Source of the DNA: Azospira oryzae
GTDB taxonomy: Bacteria > Pseudomonadota > Gammaproteobacteria > Burkholderiales > Rhodocyclaceae
Length of the DNA: 64,000 nucleotides
Direction of reading: 5' to 3'
NCBI RefSeq assembly: GCF_004217225.1
Contig: NZ_SHKM01000001.1
Span: 1,916,732 to 1,980,731, forward strand
Shown: positions 56,337 to 64,000 of the stretch, in pieces
Numbering within the stretch: the stretch's first letter is position 1
Layout: the number at the start of each line of letters is the position of its first letter
Translations under genes and position numbers: made by a program
Notes under the pieces: model-generated
What the model saw: only the letters and a program-made list of their open reading frames with translations
What the model was told of the DNA's origin: nothing
Database searches by the model: none

Positions 56337-56642
56337 TTACCAGCTGGCCTTGGTCATACCGGGAATCTCGCCCTTGAAGGCGGCTTCACGGAGCTTGTTG
56401 CGGCACAGGCCGAACTTGCGGAAAACACCGCGCGGACGACCAGTTACTTGGCAACGATTGCGCAGACGGGCGGGGCTGGAATTGCGCGGCAGTGCCTGCA
56501 GCTTCAGACGAGCCTCGAAGCGCTCGGCGTCAGAAAGGCTCTGATTGTCGATAACGGCCTGCAGGGCAGCACGCTTGGCAGCGTACTTTTCCACGAGCGC
56601 GCGACGCTTCTCTTCGCGATTGATGAGTGACAGTTTTGCCAT
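56337..56642 (-). CDS. rpsN: 30S ribosomal protein S14, zinc-free type
   Basis: A 101-residue S14. It is the long, zinc-independent (C-) form typical of proteobacteria: no C-x2-C pairs, but the conserved [26 protein letters not shown] region in two parts and the ending GMTKASW. It is located between rplE and rpsH. Confidence 0.97.
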   Translation of the reverse strand: MAKLSLINREEKRRALVEKYAAKRAALQAVIDNQSLSDAERFEARLKLQALPRNSSPARLRNRCQVTGRPRGVFRKFGLCRNKLREAAFKGEIPGMTKASW

Positions 56643-56649
56643 TATCGCC

Positions 56650-57189
56650 TCAATTCTTGAAGGGGAACTTGAAGGCAGACAGGAGGGCCTTGGCTTCCTC
56701 GTCGCTCTTCGCGGTGGTGGTAATGCTGATATTCATCCCGCGCAGAGCATCGATCTTGTCGTACTCGATTTCGGGGAAAATGATCTGCTCTTTCACACCC
56801 ATGTTGTAGTTGCCACGGCCGTCGAAGCCCTTGCCAGCCACGCCGCGGAAGTCACGCACGCGGGGCAGGGAAACGGTGATCAGGCGATCCAGGAACTCGA
56901 ACATGCGGGGGCCACGCAGGGTGACCATGCAACCGATGGGGTAGCCGTCACGAATCTTGAAGCCAGCGATGGACTTGCGGGACTTGGTGACAACGGGCTT
57001 CTGACCAGCGATCTTCTGCATGTCGCCGACGGCATTTTCCAGGATCTTCTTATCCTGAACAGCTTCGCCGACACCCATGTTCAGGGTGATCTTGGTGATG
57101 CGCGGCACTTCCATAACGGACTTGTAGCCGAACTGCTTGGTCAGCTCAGGCACCACGCTAGCTTTGTAGTAGTCGAAAAAACGCGCCAT
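56650..57189 (-). CDS. rplE: 50S ribosomal protein L5
   Basis: A 179-residue L5 that binds 5S rRNA and contacts P-site tRNA and S13. Conserved stretches: [14 protein letters not shown] [36 protein letters not shown], and [20 protein letters not shown] at the end. It follows rplX by nine bases. Confidence 0.97.
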   Translation of the reverse strand: MARFFDYYKASVVPELTKQFGYKSVMEVPRITKITLNMGVGEAVQDKKILENAVGDMQKIAGQKPVVTKSRKSIAGFKIRDGYPIGCMVTLRGPRMFEFLDRLITVSLPRVRDFRGVAGKGFDGRGNYNMGVKEQIIFPEIEYDKIDALRGMNISITTTAKSDEEAKALLSAFKFPFKN

Positions 57190-57198
57190 GACTATTCC

Positions 57199-57516
57199 TT
57201 AAGCGTCCAGGGTTTCGCCATTGGACTTGAACACGCGCACTTTCTTGCCGTCTTCAAGAATCTTGAAGCCAACGCGGTCAGCCTTCTGGGTCGCAGCATT
57301 GAACAGCGCGACGTTAGAGATGTGAATGGGCATGTCCTTGTCGACGATGCCACCAACCACGCCCTTGATGGGATTGGGCTTGACGTGCTTCTTGGCACGG
57401 TTCACACCCTCGACCACCACATGCTCGGCATCGACACGGCGAGCAACGGTACCGCGCTTGCCCTTGTCTTTGCCGGCGATGACGACAACCTCGTCACCCT
57501 TGCGAATCTTTTCCAT
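57199..57516 (-). CDS. rplX: 50S ribosomal protein L24
   Basis: A 105-residue L24, an assembly initiator protein at the tunnel exit, with a KOW motif ([19 protein letters not shown]) at the start. The ATG at 57516 has an AAGGAG site five bases upstream; the GTG one codon earlier is too close. It is nine bases after rplN. Confidence 0.96.
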   Translation of the reverse strand: MEKIRKGDEVVVIAGKDKGKRGTVARRVDAEHVVVEGVNRAKKHVKPNPIKGVVGGIVDKDMPIHISNVALFNAATQKADRVGFKILEDGKKVRVFKSNGETLDA

Positions 57517-57525
57517 CACCGCTCC

Positions 57526-57894
57526 TTACAGCACTTCGGGCGCCAGGGACACGATCTTCATGAAGCGCTCGGTACGCAATTCGCGCGTAACCGGCCCGAA
57601 GATACGGGTACCAATGGGCTCCAGCTTGGCATTGAGGAGCACCGCCGCGTTGTTGTCGAACTTGATCAGCGAGCCATCGGGACGACGCACGCCCTTGGCG
57701 GTACGAACCACCACGGCGTTATACACATCACCCTTTTTCACGCGACCACGGGGAGCGGCGTCCTTGATGGACACCTTGATGATGTCACCAACGGCCGCAT
57801 AGCGACGCTTGGAGCCGCCCAGGACCTTGATACACATCACCGAACGCGCACCGGTATTATCGGCGACGTCCAGAATCGTCTGCATCTGAATCAT
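57526..57894 (-). CDS. rplN: 50S ribosomal protein L14
   Basis: A 122-residue L14, exactly the usual length when started at ATG 57894 ([19 protein letters not shown] in parts); the frame is open eight codons upstream but without a good signal. It forms part of the 30S contact (bridge B5/B8). It opens the spc operon: a promoter and hairpins lie in the 161-base gap upstream. Confidence 0.97.
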   Translation of the reverse strand: MIQMQTILDVADNTGARSVMCIKVLGGSKRRYAAVGDIIKVSIKDAAPRGRVKKGDVYNAVVVRTAKGVRRPDGSLIKFDNNAAVLLNAKLEPIGTRIFGPVTRELRTERFMKIVSLAPEVL

Positions 57895-57957
57895 TATTAA
57901 CTCCAACTTTTCCCGCAACGGATCGCAGGCAGTCTTGGACCCCGAAGGGGGGAGGAA

Positions 57958-57988
57958 CTAAAACAAAGGAGCCCGGCTGACACCGGGC
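57958..57988 (-). other. Leader hairpin between spc promoter and rplN
   Basis: On the minus strand GCCCGG-TGTCAG-CCGGGC is followed by TCCTTTGTTTT. It starts about ten bases after the predicted transcription start and could attenuate spc transcription, or act with the hairpin at 58030-58049 as a second terminator of the S10 transcript. Confidence 0.5.
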
Positions 57989-58004
57989 ACCTCGAAGAAG
58001 CGGG

Positions 58005-58033
58005 ATAGTACACGCTCCTGAGAAAACGCGCAA
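58005..58033 (-). promoter_or_regulatory. Candidate spc operon promoter (before rplN)
   Basis: TTGCGC (58033-58028) and TACTAT (58010-58005) are exactly 17 bases apart, reading toward rplN. The -35 overlaps one arm of the terminator hairpin after rpsQ, so promoter and terminator are nested. The predicted start is near 57998. Confidence 0.5.
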
Positions 58034-58049
58034 GCCCTTTCGGGCTTGC
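58020..58049 (-). terminator. Terminator-like hairpin after rpsQ
   Basis: GCAAGCCC-GAAA-GGGCTTGC (eight perfect pairs, a GNRA-type tetraloop) is followed on the minus strand by GCGTTTTC. It lies just after the rpsQ stop and would end or reduce the S10 transcript at the S10/spc border. Confidence 0.65.
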
Positions 58050-58055
58050 CCATCA

Positions 58056-58322
58056 TTAGATGATGGTTGCCTTTTCCAGCAGCTTGGTAACGCGCCAGGC
58101 CTTGGTGCGGGACAGAGGACGGGTTTCCTCGATCTCCACCAGGTCGCCAGCCTTGGCTTCGTTGTTTTCGTTGTGCGCGTGATACTTCTTGGACTTGGTC
58201 ACGATCTTGCCGTAAACCGGGTGCTTCACGCGACGTTCGATCAGGACGGTGACGGTCTTTTCCATCTTGTCGCTGACCACGCGACCGATCAGGGTACGCT
58301 TGATGCTGGTGGTCTCGCTCAT
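58056..58322 (-). CDS. rpsQ: 30S ribosomal protein S17
   Basis: An 88-residue S17, an early assembly OB-fold protein. Conserved features: [37 protein letters not shown] in parts, and the [13 protein letters not shown] ending. It overlaps rpmC by four bases (ATGA), so the two are translationally coupled; it is the last gene of the S10 block. Confidence 0.97.
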   Translation of the reverse strand: MSETTSIKRTLIGRVVSDKMEKTVTVLIERRVKHPVYGKIVTKSKKYHAHNENNEAKAGDLVEIEETRPLSRTKAWRVTKLLEKATII

Positions 58323-58513
58323 TGCTGTACCGCCTTTTCACGCATAAAGGTACGAACACGCGCAATATCCTTGCGCACCTTGTTCAGCTGGCTGGTATTG
58401 GCCAGCTGCTGCGTCGCAGCCTGCATGCGCAGGCTGAACTGGGCCTTCAGGAGCTCAACCAGCTCCGTGTTCAGCTCTTCGACGCTCTTCGCTTTCAACT
58501 CATTGGCTTTCAT
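58319..58513 (-). CDS. rpmC: 50S ribosomal protein L29
   Basis: A 64-residue L29, an alpha-helical protein at the tunnel exit that forms part of the SRP/trigger factor docking site with L23. Motifs: [18 protein letters not shown] and [15 protein letters not shown]. Its stop overlaps the rpsQ start; rplP ends three bases upstream. Confidence 0.96.
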   Translation of the reverse strand: MKANELKAKSVEELNTELVELLKAQFSLRMQAATQQLANTSQLNKVRKDIARVRTFMREKAVQQ

Positions 58514-58516
58514 GGA

Positions 58517-58930
58517 TTACCCCAACTGACGGGTCACGAAGGTGACAGCGAAGGGGATCTTGGCAGCAGCAAGGGCGAACGCCTCGCGAGCCAGAGCCTC
58601 ATCCACACCGTCCATCTCGTACAGAACCTTACCCGGCTGAATTTCAGCCACGTAGTATTCCGGATTACCCTTACCGTTACCCATACGGACTTCGGCAGGC
58701 TTCTTGGAAATGGGCTTGTCCGGGAACACGCGGATCCAGATACGGCCGCCCCGCTTGATGTGACGGGTCATGGCACGACGCGCAGCTTCGATCTGACGGG
58801 AAGTCAGACGCCCGCGGGCGATGGCCTTGAGACCGAATTCACCAAAGCTAACCTTGGCACCGCGGGTAGCCAGACCGGTGTTACGGCCCTTCTGCTCCTT
58901 GCGGTATTTTCTGCGATTAGGCTGCAGCAT
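58517..58930 (-). CDS. rplP: 50S ribosomal protein L16
   Basis: A 137-residue L16 at the A-site region of the large subunit. The start [17 protein letters not shown] and the motif [23 protein letters not shown] are conserved, as is [17 protein letters not shown]. It overlaps the end of rpsC by 14 bases, strong coupling. Confidence 0.97.
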   Translation of the reverse strand: MLQPNRRKYRKEQKGRNTGLATRGAKVSFGEFGLKAIARGRLTSRQIEAARRAMTRHIKRGGRIWIRVFPDKPISKKPAEVRMGNGKGNPEYYVAEIQPGKVLYEMDGVDEALAREAFALAAAKIPFAVTFVTRQLG

Positions 58931-59753
58931 CGTTGTTACCTGCCTTTCTTACGCGCTTGGCGGGGGCCTTGTCGCCCTCCGCAGCCTTGGCCTCACCTTC
59001 AGCCTTGGCCTTCACAGTACGAGTGGTCTTGGGCTTGTCAGCACCTTCGCCAGGCTTGGCGGAGCGACGGGGCTTGCGCTGCTCGTCGGCACCGGCTTCC
59101 GGAGCCACGACAGCGGGCTGGCCGTTGGCGGACATTTCACCCTTGAACACCCAGACCTTGATACCGATGATGCCGTAGGTGGTGCGGGCTTCGGAGGTAG
59201 CGTAGTCGATGTCGGCGCGCAGGGTGTGCAGGGGCACACGACCTTCGCGGTACCATTCGGTACGGGCGATTTCAGCACCGTTCAAACGGCCGGAGCTCAT
59301 GATCTTGATGCCCTGGGCACCCAGACGCATGGCGTTCTGCATGGCACGCTTCATGGCACGACGGAACATGATCCGCTTTTCCAGCTGCTGGGCGATGGAG
59401 TCTCCGATCAGCTGGGCATCGAGTTCCGGCTTGCGGATTTCTTCGATGCTGACGTGGACCGGCACACCCATGATGCGCTGCAGTTCGGCGCGCAGGTTGT
59501 CGATCTCTTCGCCCTTCTTGCCGATAACCACGCCCGGACGGGCGGAGAAGATGGTGACGCGGGCGTTCTTGGCGGGGCGCTCGATGAGAACGCGGCCGAC
59601 GGACGCATGTGCCAGCTTCTTCTTGAGGTAGTCACGGACCCGGATGTCTTCGTTCAGCATGGTGGCGAAGTTCTGACTGTTCGCGTACCAGCGGGAAGCC
59701 CAGTTACGGTTCACGCTGAGGCGGAACCCGGTAGGATTAATCTTCTGTCCCAT
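58917..59753 (-). CDS. rpsC: 30S ribosomal protein S3 with extended basic tail
   Basis: A 278-residue S3. The first ~215 residues are canonical: [17 protein letters not shown], a KH domain with [14 protein letters not shown] and the C-terminal domain ending [12 protein letters not shown]. The remaining ~60 residues form a low-complexity Lys/Ala/Glu/Arg tail, about 45 longer than in E. coli S3 (233 residues). S3 is part of the mRNA entry helicase. The tail is probably disordered and RNA-binding. Confidence 0.97.
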   Translation of the reverse strand: MGQKINPTGFRLSVNRNWASRWYANSQNFATMLNEDIRVRDYLKKKLAHASVGRVLIERPAKNARVTIFSARPGVVIGKKGEEIDNLRAELQRIMGVPVHVSIEEIRKPELDAQLIGDSIAQQLEKRIMFRRAMKRAMQNAMRLGAQGIKIMSSGRLNGAEIARTEWYREGRVPLHTLRADIDYATSEARTTYGIIGIKVWVFKGEMSANGQPAVVAPEAGADEQRKPRRSAKPGEGADKPKTTRTVKAKAEGEAKAAEGDKAPAKRVRKAGNNDAAA

Positions 59754-59762
59754 AACTCTTCC

Positions 59763-60092
59763 TCAGTTCCCGACGGTCACGAAAATGTGGCAGGTCTGCT
59801 TGATGATGCGATTGCCACGACCCTTCGCCCGAGCGGTGAAGCGCTTCAGAGACGTACCCTGCTCGACGTGAATGGTCTTGACCTTCAGTTCGTCGATATC
59901 GGCGCCGTCATTATGCTCGGCGTTGGCGATGGCAGACTCCAGAACCTTCTTAACGATCTTTGCGCCCTTTTGGGGAGCAAAGCCCAGGATGTTGAGCGCC
60001 TGGCCCACCGGCTTACCGCGAACCAGGTCAGCCACGAGGCGACCCTTCTGGGCGGAGAGGCGGACGCCGCGCAAAATAGCACGAGTTTCCAT
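59763..60092 (-). CDS. rplV: 50S ribosomal protein L22
   Basis: A 109-residue L22 whose beta-hairpin lines the exit tunnel. It has [21 protein letters not shown] and the loop [14 protein letters not shown] where macrolide-resistance insertions arise in other bacteria; it looks wild-type. ATG 60092 has AAGGAG five bases upstream; the GTG two codons earlier would overlap that site. Confidence 0.97.
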   Translation of the reverse strand: METRAILRGVRLSAQKGRLVADLVRGKPVGQALNILGFAPQKGAKIVKKVLESAIANAEHNDGADIDELKVKTIHVEQGTSLKRFTARAKGRGNRIIKQTCHIFVTVGN

Positions 60093-60102
60093 TTGCACTC
60101 CT

Positions 60103-60378
60103 TTACTTCTTCGCCTTCTTGCCGGCGGTATGACCCTTGAAAGTACGGGTCAGGGAGAATTCGCCGAGCTTGTGGCCGACCATGTTTTCGGTGACATACA
60201 CCGGAATATGTTGCTTGCCGTTATGCACGGCAATGGTCAGACCGACGAAATCCGGCAGCACGGTGGAGCGGCGAGACCAGGTCTTGATCGGCCGCTTGTC
60301 GTTGCCAGCACGAGCGGCGTCGACTTTCTTCAGCAGGTGGGCATCGACGAACGGGCCCTTTTTTACAGAACGTCCCAT
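60103..60378 (-). CDS. rpsS: 30S ribosomal protein S19
   Basis: A 91-residue S19 of the small-subunit head, partner of S13. It has [34 protein letters not shown] and the C-terminal [16 protein letters not shown]. It lies 13 bases after rplB. Confidence 0.97.
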   Translation of the reverse strand: MGRSVKKGPFVDAHLLKKVDAARAGNDKRPIKTWSRRSTVLPDFVGLTIAVHNGKQHIPVYVTENMVGHKLGEFSLTRTFKGHTAGKKAKK

Positions 60379-60391
60379 AGATCTCTACCCC

Positions 60392-61219
60392 TTAACGCTT
60401 GTGACGACGCTGCACGATCATGGAGTTCGTGCGCTTGTTACGACGGGTACGATAACCCTTGGTCTTGGTACCCCAAGGACTAACCGGATGCATACCAGCT
60501 GCGGTACGGCCTTCACCACCACCGTGGGGGTGATCAACCGGGTTCATGACCACGCCACGAACGGTCGGACGAACACCGCGCCAGCGCATGGCACCGGCCT
60601 TACCGATGGAACGCAGGGAGTGCTCTTCGTTACCGACTTCACCGATGGTGGCACGGCATTCGACGTGCACACGGCGGATTTCACCGGAGCGCAGACGCAG
60701 CTGAGCGTAAGAGCCTTCACGAGCCAGCAGTTGCACTGAAGTACCAGCGGCGCGAGCCAGCTGAGCACCCTTGCCGGGCAGCATTTCCACGCAGTGAATG
60801 GTGCTACCCACCGGAATGTTGCGAATCGGCAGGGCGTTGCCGGACTTGATCGGAGCTTCGGAGCCTGAGATCACTTGCTGGCCGACCACCATACCCTTGG
60901 GGGCAATGATGTAACGGCGTTCGCCGTCGGCGTAGCACAGCAGAGCCACGTTGGCGGAACGATTGGGATCGTACTCGAGGCGCTCAACCTTGGCCGGAAT
61001 GCCGTCCTTGTTGCGCTTGAAGTCGACAACACGGTAGTGCTGCTTATGACCGCCGCCCTTGTGGCGAACGGTGATGCGACCGTTGTTGTTACGACCGGAA
61101 CCGCGGGTCTGCTTCTCGAGCAGGCCGGCGAACGGCTTACCCTTGTACAGATCGGGGTTGACGACCTTCACGACGGCACGGCGGCCGGCGGAAGTCGGTT
61201 TAACTTTGATCAATGCCAT
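60392..61219 (-). CDS. rplB: 50S ribosomal protein L2
   Basis: A 275-residue L2, needed for subunit joining and peptidyl transferase. The conserved histidine region is [14 protein letters not shown] near the C-terminus; earlier motifs include [17 protein letters not shown] and [13 protein letters not shown]. It is four bases downstream of rplW. Confidence 0.98.
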   Translation of the reverse strand: MALIKVKPTSAGRRAVVKVVNPDLYKGKPFAGLLEKQTRGSGRNNNGRITVRHKGGGHKQHYRVVDFKRNKDGIPAKVERLEYDPNRSANVALLCYADGERRYIIAPKGMVVGQQVISGSEAPIKSGNALPIRNIPVGSTIHCVEMLPGKGAQLARAAGTSVQLLAREGSYAQLRLRSGEIRRVHVECRATIGEVGNEEHSLRSIGKAGAMRWRGVRPTVRGVVMNPVDHPHGGGEGRTAAGMHPVSPWGTKTKGYRTRRNKRTNSMIVQRRHKR

Positions 61220-61223
61220 GTTC

Positions 61224-61520
61224 TTACTCCCCGGCCGCGAAATTGATTTCCTGGCCCGGCTTCAGGCTGACGTAAGCCTTCTTCCAGCTCTTGCGGCGGC
61301 CGATGAAACGACCGAAGCGCTTTTCCTTGCCCTTGACGTTGGCCACCTGAACGGACTCGACCTGCACCTTGAAGAGCAGCTCGACAGCAGCCTTGATTTC
61401 CGGCTTGGTTGCGTCGGAGGCAACCTTGAAAACCACCTGCTCGTTCTTGTCGGCGATGAAAGTCGCCTTTTCGGAGATTTGCGGCGCCAGCAGCACCTGC
61501 AGCAGACGTTCTTGGCTCAT
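61224..61520 (-). CDS. rplW: 50S ribosomal protein L23
   Basis: A 98-residue L23, the docking site for trigger factor and SRP at the tunnel exit. It has [24 protein letters not shown] and the loop [19 protein letters not shown]. Its start overlaps the rplD stop by four bases. Confidence 0.97.
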   Translation of the reverse strand: MSQERLLQVLLAPQISEKATFIADKNEQVVFKVASDATKPEIKAAVELLFKVQVESVQVANVKGKEKRFGRFIGRRKSWKKAYVSLKPGQEINFAAGE

Positions 61521-62137
61521 CCCAGCAGCTCCTCAAACTTGGCCACAGCGCCCTTGGTCACGAGGACCTTGGGGAAGCGCACCAGGGACACGGGATCGGC
61601 TTCGCTAACGTCCAGAACCAGCACATTGGGCAGGTTGCGGGAAGCCAGGAAGACGTTCTCATCCAGGGAATCGGTAATCACCAGCACGGACTCGTAGCCC
61701 ATGCCCTTGATCTTCTGGGCGAACAGCTTGGTCTTGGGAGCCTCGACAGAGAGGTTTTCCACCACGGCCAGACGGTCATCACGGACCAGCTGGGAAAGGA
61801 TGGAAGCCAGACCAGCGCGGTACATCTTCTTGTTCACCTTCTGGGAGAAGTTCTCCTCAGGGGAATTCGGGAAAATGCGACCGCCTCCGCGCCACAGCGG
61901 GCTGCCATTGCTACCGGAACGCGCGCGACCGGTACCCTTCTGGCGCCAGGGCTTGGTGGTGGTGTGCCGGACTTCGGAGCGATCCTTCTGCTTGCGGTTG
62001 GCGCTACGGGCGTTGGCCTGATAGGCAACAACCACCTGGTGCACCAGCGCTTCGTTGTACTCGCGGCCGAACAGGGCATCGGAAGCCTGCAGCTTGGCAG
62101 CTTCCTGACCGTTTTCGTTGATAACTTTCAGTTCCAT
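61517..62137 (-). CDS. rplD: 50S ribosomal protein L4
   Basis: A 206-residue L4. The tunnel-reaching loop is conserved ([29 protein letters not shown]). In gammaproteobacteria L4 also represses the S10 operon. ATG 62137 follows AAGGGGG at good spacing; the GTG before it is not needed. It is nine bases after rplC. Confidence 0.97.
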   Translation of the reverse strand: MELKVINENGQEAAKLQASDALFGREYNEALVHQVVVAYQANARSANRKQKDRSEVRHTTTKPWRQKGTGRARSGSNGSPLWRGGGRIFPNSPEENFSQKVNKKMYRAGLASILSQLVRDDRLAVVENLSVEAPKTKLFAQKIKGMGYESVLVITDSLDENVFLASRNLPNVLVLDVSEADPVSLVRFPKVLVTKGAVAKFEELLG

Positions 62138-62146
62138 CACGCCCCC

Positions 62147-62785
62147 TTAAGCCTTGACTGCCGGACGCACGATGACGTCGGAGCCCTTGGAGCCGGGAAC
62201 AGCGCCTTTCACCAGCAGCAGCTGGCGCTCGACGTCGACCCGAACCACTTCCAGGCACTGCACAGTGCTCTTCACAGCACCCAGGTGACCGGCCATGCGC
62301 TTACCCGGGAACACGCGACCCGGATCCTGCGCCATACCGATGGAACCAGGAGCATTGTGAGACACGGAGTTACCGTGGCTGGCGCGGTTGGAGCTGAAGT
62401 TGTGACGCTTGATAGCGCCGGCAAACCCCTTACCCTGGGAGGTGCCGGTGATATCGACCTTCTGGCCAACAGCGAAGATGGTGACAGCGATCTGATCGCC
62501 AGCCTTCAGGCCAGCGAGCTGCTCAGCGGTCACGGGGAATTCTTTGAGCACGTGCCCAGCTTCAACACCAGCCTTGGCCAGATGACCAGCCAGAGACTTG
62601 TTGACGCGGGAGGCACGACGCTTGCCGAAAGTCACCTGAACGGCGGCATAGCCGTCGGTTTCAGGCGTTTTGATCTGGGACACACGGTTGTTCGACACGT
62701 CCAGCACAGTCACCGGGACGGTAGCACCGTCATCAGTGAACACGCGCGTCATGCCGACCTTGCGCCCAACAAGGCCTAGACTCAT
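62147..62785 (-). CDS. rplC: 50S ribosomal protein L3
   Basis: A 212-residue L3, an early assembly protein whose loop approaches the peptidyl transferase centre. Conserved parts are [16 protein letters not shown], the glutamine-containing [15 protein letters not shown] (the Gln in [21 protein letters not shown] is the methylated position in E. coli) and GKRMAGHLG. Its own promoter and a hairpin lie in the 109-base gap upstream. Confidence 0.97.
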   Translation of the reverse strand: MSLGLVGRKVGMTRVFTDDGATVPVTVLDVSNNRVSQIKTPETDGYAAVQVTFGKRRASRVNKSLAGHLAKAGVEAGHVLKEFPVTAEQLAGLKAGDQIAVTIFAVGQKVDITGTSQGKGFAGAIKRHNFSSNRASHGNSVSHNAPGSIGMAQDPGRVFPGKRMAGHLGAVKSTVQCLEVVRVDVERQLLLVKGAVPGSKGSDVIVRPAVKA

Positions 62786-62826
62786 GGTTATTCTCCAAAT
62801 GCCGGCTGCGATTGGCCGACAAGTAA

Positions 62827-62858
62827 GTCAAAATGGGCGACACCAAACGGAGTCGCCC
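62827..62858 (-). other. Hairpin between rpsJ and rplC
   Basis: On the minus strand GGGCGACTCC-GTTT-GGTGTCGCCC (ten-base arms, one mismatch) is followed by ATTTTGAC. It begins about nine bases after the predicted start of the rplC promoter. It may terminate transcripts from tuf/rpsJ, attenuate rplC transcription, or be bound by a ribosomal protein. Confidence 0.55.
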
Positions 62859-62873
62859 GCGGAAAAGCGGTGG

Positions 62874-62903
62874 ATTATATACGCAACCAGTCGCTTATTG
62901 CAA
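62874..62903 (-). promoter_or_regulatory. Candidate promoter before rplC
   Basis: TTGCAA (62903-62898, inside the last codons of rpsJ) and a perfect TATAAT (62879-62874) are 18 bases apart, reading toward rplC. Transcription would start near 62867, about 80 bases before the rplC start. Confidence 0.55.
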
Positions 62904-63206
62904 CTTGATTTCGACGTCAACACCAGCCGGCAGGTCGAGCTTCATCAGAGCATCAACAGTCTTGTCGGTCGGATCGATGATGTCCATCAGGCGCAGATGG
63001 GTCCGGATCTCGAACTGATCGCGGGAAGTCTTGTTCACGTGCGGGGAACGCAGCACGTCGTAACGCTGGATGCGGGTGGGCAGGGGCACGGGGCCGCGAA
63101 CCACAGCACCGGTACGCTTGGCGGTTTCAACGATTTCCTGAGCGGACTGGTCGATCAGGCGGTAGTCGAAGGCCTTCAGACGGATACGGATTTTCTGGTT
63201 TTGCAT
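62895..63206 (-). CDS. rpsJ: 30S ribosomal protein S10
   Basis: A 103-residue S10, exactly the family length from ATG 63206 ([19 protein letters not shown] in part). It also serves as NusE in antitermination. Conserved: [22 protein letters not shown] and the C-terminal [10 protein letters not shown]. It lies 53 bases downstream of tuf, with a hairpin in between. Confidence 0.98.
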   Translation of the reverse strand: MQNQKIRIRLKAFDYRLIDQSAQEIVETAKRTGAVVRGPVPLPTRIQRYDVLRSPHVNKTSRDQFEIRTHLRLMDIIDPTDKTVDALMKLDLPAGVDVEIKLQ

Positions 63207-63226
63207 GATATTTCCCAAAGAGCGAT

Positions 63227-63248
63227 GGGGCGGGTGAAAGCCCGCCCC
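63227..63248 (-). other. GC-rich hairpin between tuf and rpsJ
   Basis: GGGGCGGG-CTTTCA-CCCGCCCC forms eight perfect G-C pairs on the minus strand. The following bases (ATCGCTCTTTGGG) are only partly T-rich, so it may be a partial terminator or a stability hairpin that lowers rpsJ expression relative to tuf. Confidence 0.5.
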
Positions 63249-63259
63249 GAATGTAAAAA

Positions 63260-64000
63260 TTACTCGATGATCTTGGCAACCACACCGGCGCCGACGGTAC
63301 GGCCGCCTTCGCGGATAGCGAAGCGCAGACCTTCTTCCATGGCGATCGGGGCGATCAGCTTCACGGTCATCTGAATGTTGTCACCAGGCATGACCATTTC
63401 CACGCCTTCGGGCAGGGAGATGGCGCCGGTCACGTCAGTGGTCCGGAAGTAGAACTGGGGACGGTAGTTGTTGAAGAACGGGGTGTGACGACCACCTTCG
63501 TCCTTGGACAGAACATACACTTCGCCAGTGAAGTGGGTGTGGGGGGTGATGGAACCGGGCTTGGCCAGCACTTGGCCGCGCTCGACTTCTTCACGCTTGG
63601 TGCCACGCAGCAGCACGCCCACGTTGTCACCAGCCTGACCCTGGTCCAGCAGCTTGCGGAACATTTCCACGCCGGTGCAGGTGGTCTTGGTGGTGGGCTT
63701 GATACCCACGATTTCGATTTCTTCGCCGACCTTGACGATGCCGCGCTCGACACGACCGGTCACCACGGTGCCGCGGCCGGAGATGGAGAACACGTCTTCG
63801 ATGGGCAGCAGGAAGGGCTTGTCCACAGCCCGCTCGGGGGTGGGGATGTAGCTGTCCAGAGCGTCGGCCAGAGCCAGAATGGCGGGTTCGCCGATGTCGG
63901 ACTGGTCACCTTCCAGAGCCTTCAGGGCGGAGCCCTTGACGATGGGGATGTCGTCGCCGGGGAAGTCGTACTTGGAGAGCAGCTCGCGCACTTCCATTTC
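63260..64000 (-). CDS. tuf: Elongation factor Tu, C-terminal part (runs off the window)
   Basis: The last 246 codons of EF-Tu, the GTPase that brings aminoacyl-tRNA to the ribosome. The visible part begins in the G domain ([19 protein letters not shown], then GSALKAL, the G5 base-recognition loop) and covers domain 2 ([17 protein letters not shown]) and domain 3 ending [12 protein letters not shown]-binding G1-G4 lie beyond position 64000. The frame is open to the window edge. It belongs to the str operon end next to rpsJ. Confidence 0.98.
   Translation of the reverse strand, partial: EMEVRELLSKYDFPGDDIPIVKGSALKALEGDQSDIGEPAILALADALDSYIPTPERAVDKPFLLPIEDVFSISGRGTVVTGRVERGIVKVGEEIEIVGIKPTTKTTCTGVEMFRKLLDQGQAGDNVGVLLRGTKREEVERGQVLAKPGSITPHTHFTGEVYVLSKDEGGRHTPFFNNYRPQFYFRTTDVTGAISLPEGVEMVMPGDNIQMTVKLIAPIAMEEGLRFAIREGGRTVGAGVVAKIIE

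Overview
The window is chromosomal DNA of high G+C content, packed with genes and with few gaps over 200 bases. It comes from a betaproteobacterium, most likely of the Rhodocyclales (Azospira/Dechloromonas-like). That placement rests on gene content and protein style (ubiDA, sfsA, a TPR response regulator, a complete S10-spc-alpha ribosomal block, large beta-oxidation clusters); the genus cannot be fixed from sequence reading alone. I see no rRNA, tRNA, insertion sequence, prophage or CRISPR array.

Layout. 1-8.4 kb: a PilZ/STAS-like protein, divergent dacB (PBP4), a membrane patatin phospholipase with a secreted partner, sfsA, a voltage-gated K+ channel with a zinc-ribbon tail and a GNAT acetyltransferase. 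8.4-13.6 kb: a soluble histidine kinase with a receiver-TPR protein, then ubiD-ubiA and a small membrane protein. 13.6-25.7 kb: LysR/TSUP exporter pair, chemoreceptor, LplT-like MFS protein, rhlE, acyl-CoA thioesterase, ridA-recG, a TPR protein, SPOR and DUF2802 membrane proteins, and a DUF4442 hotdog protein.

25.8-41.8 kb is a fatty-acid degradation region. Cluster A is acyl-CoA ligase - FadN-type dehydrogenase/hydratase - thiolase, beside a divergent AraC regulator. Cluster B is a PsrA-like TetR regulator - fadE - thiolase - DegV/FakB-like protein - FadB-type hydratase/dehydrogenase - YciA thioesterase - fadL. Two nearly identical operators (TTCAAAC-N4-GTTTGAA), each placed on a good -10 box, mark a TetR-controlled regulon. 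One sits in front of the TetR gene. The other lies in the convergent gap after the AraC gene, where its best promoter points antisense through that gene toward cluster A.

42-49 kb: an ATM1-type ABC transporter, then a translationally coupled signalling operon. It encodes a CHASE-PAS-PAS histidine kinase, a receiver fused to an RsbW-like ATPase, and a receiver-PAS-PP2C phosphatase whose PAS domain carries the FixL haem-ligand His and the FixL distal Arg at the same 20-residue spacing. This operon, the orphan PsrA-type promoter and the DegV insertion are the least expected parts of the window.

49.1-64 kb (minus strand): tuf (partial) - rpsJ-rplCDWB-rpsS-rplV-rpsC-rplP-rpmC-rpsQ / rplNXE-rpsNH-rplFR-rpsE-rpmD-rplO-secY-infA-rpmJ / rpsMKD-rpoA-rplQ. 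Internal promoters are visible before rplC, rplN and rpsM; the first two are followed at once by strong hairpins.
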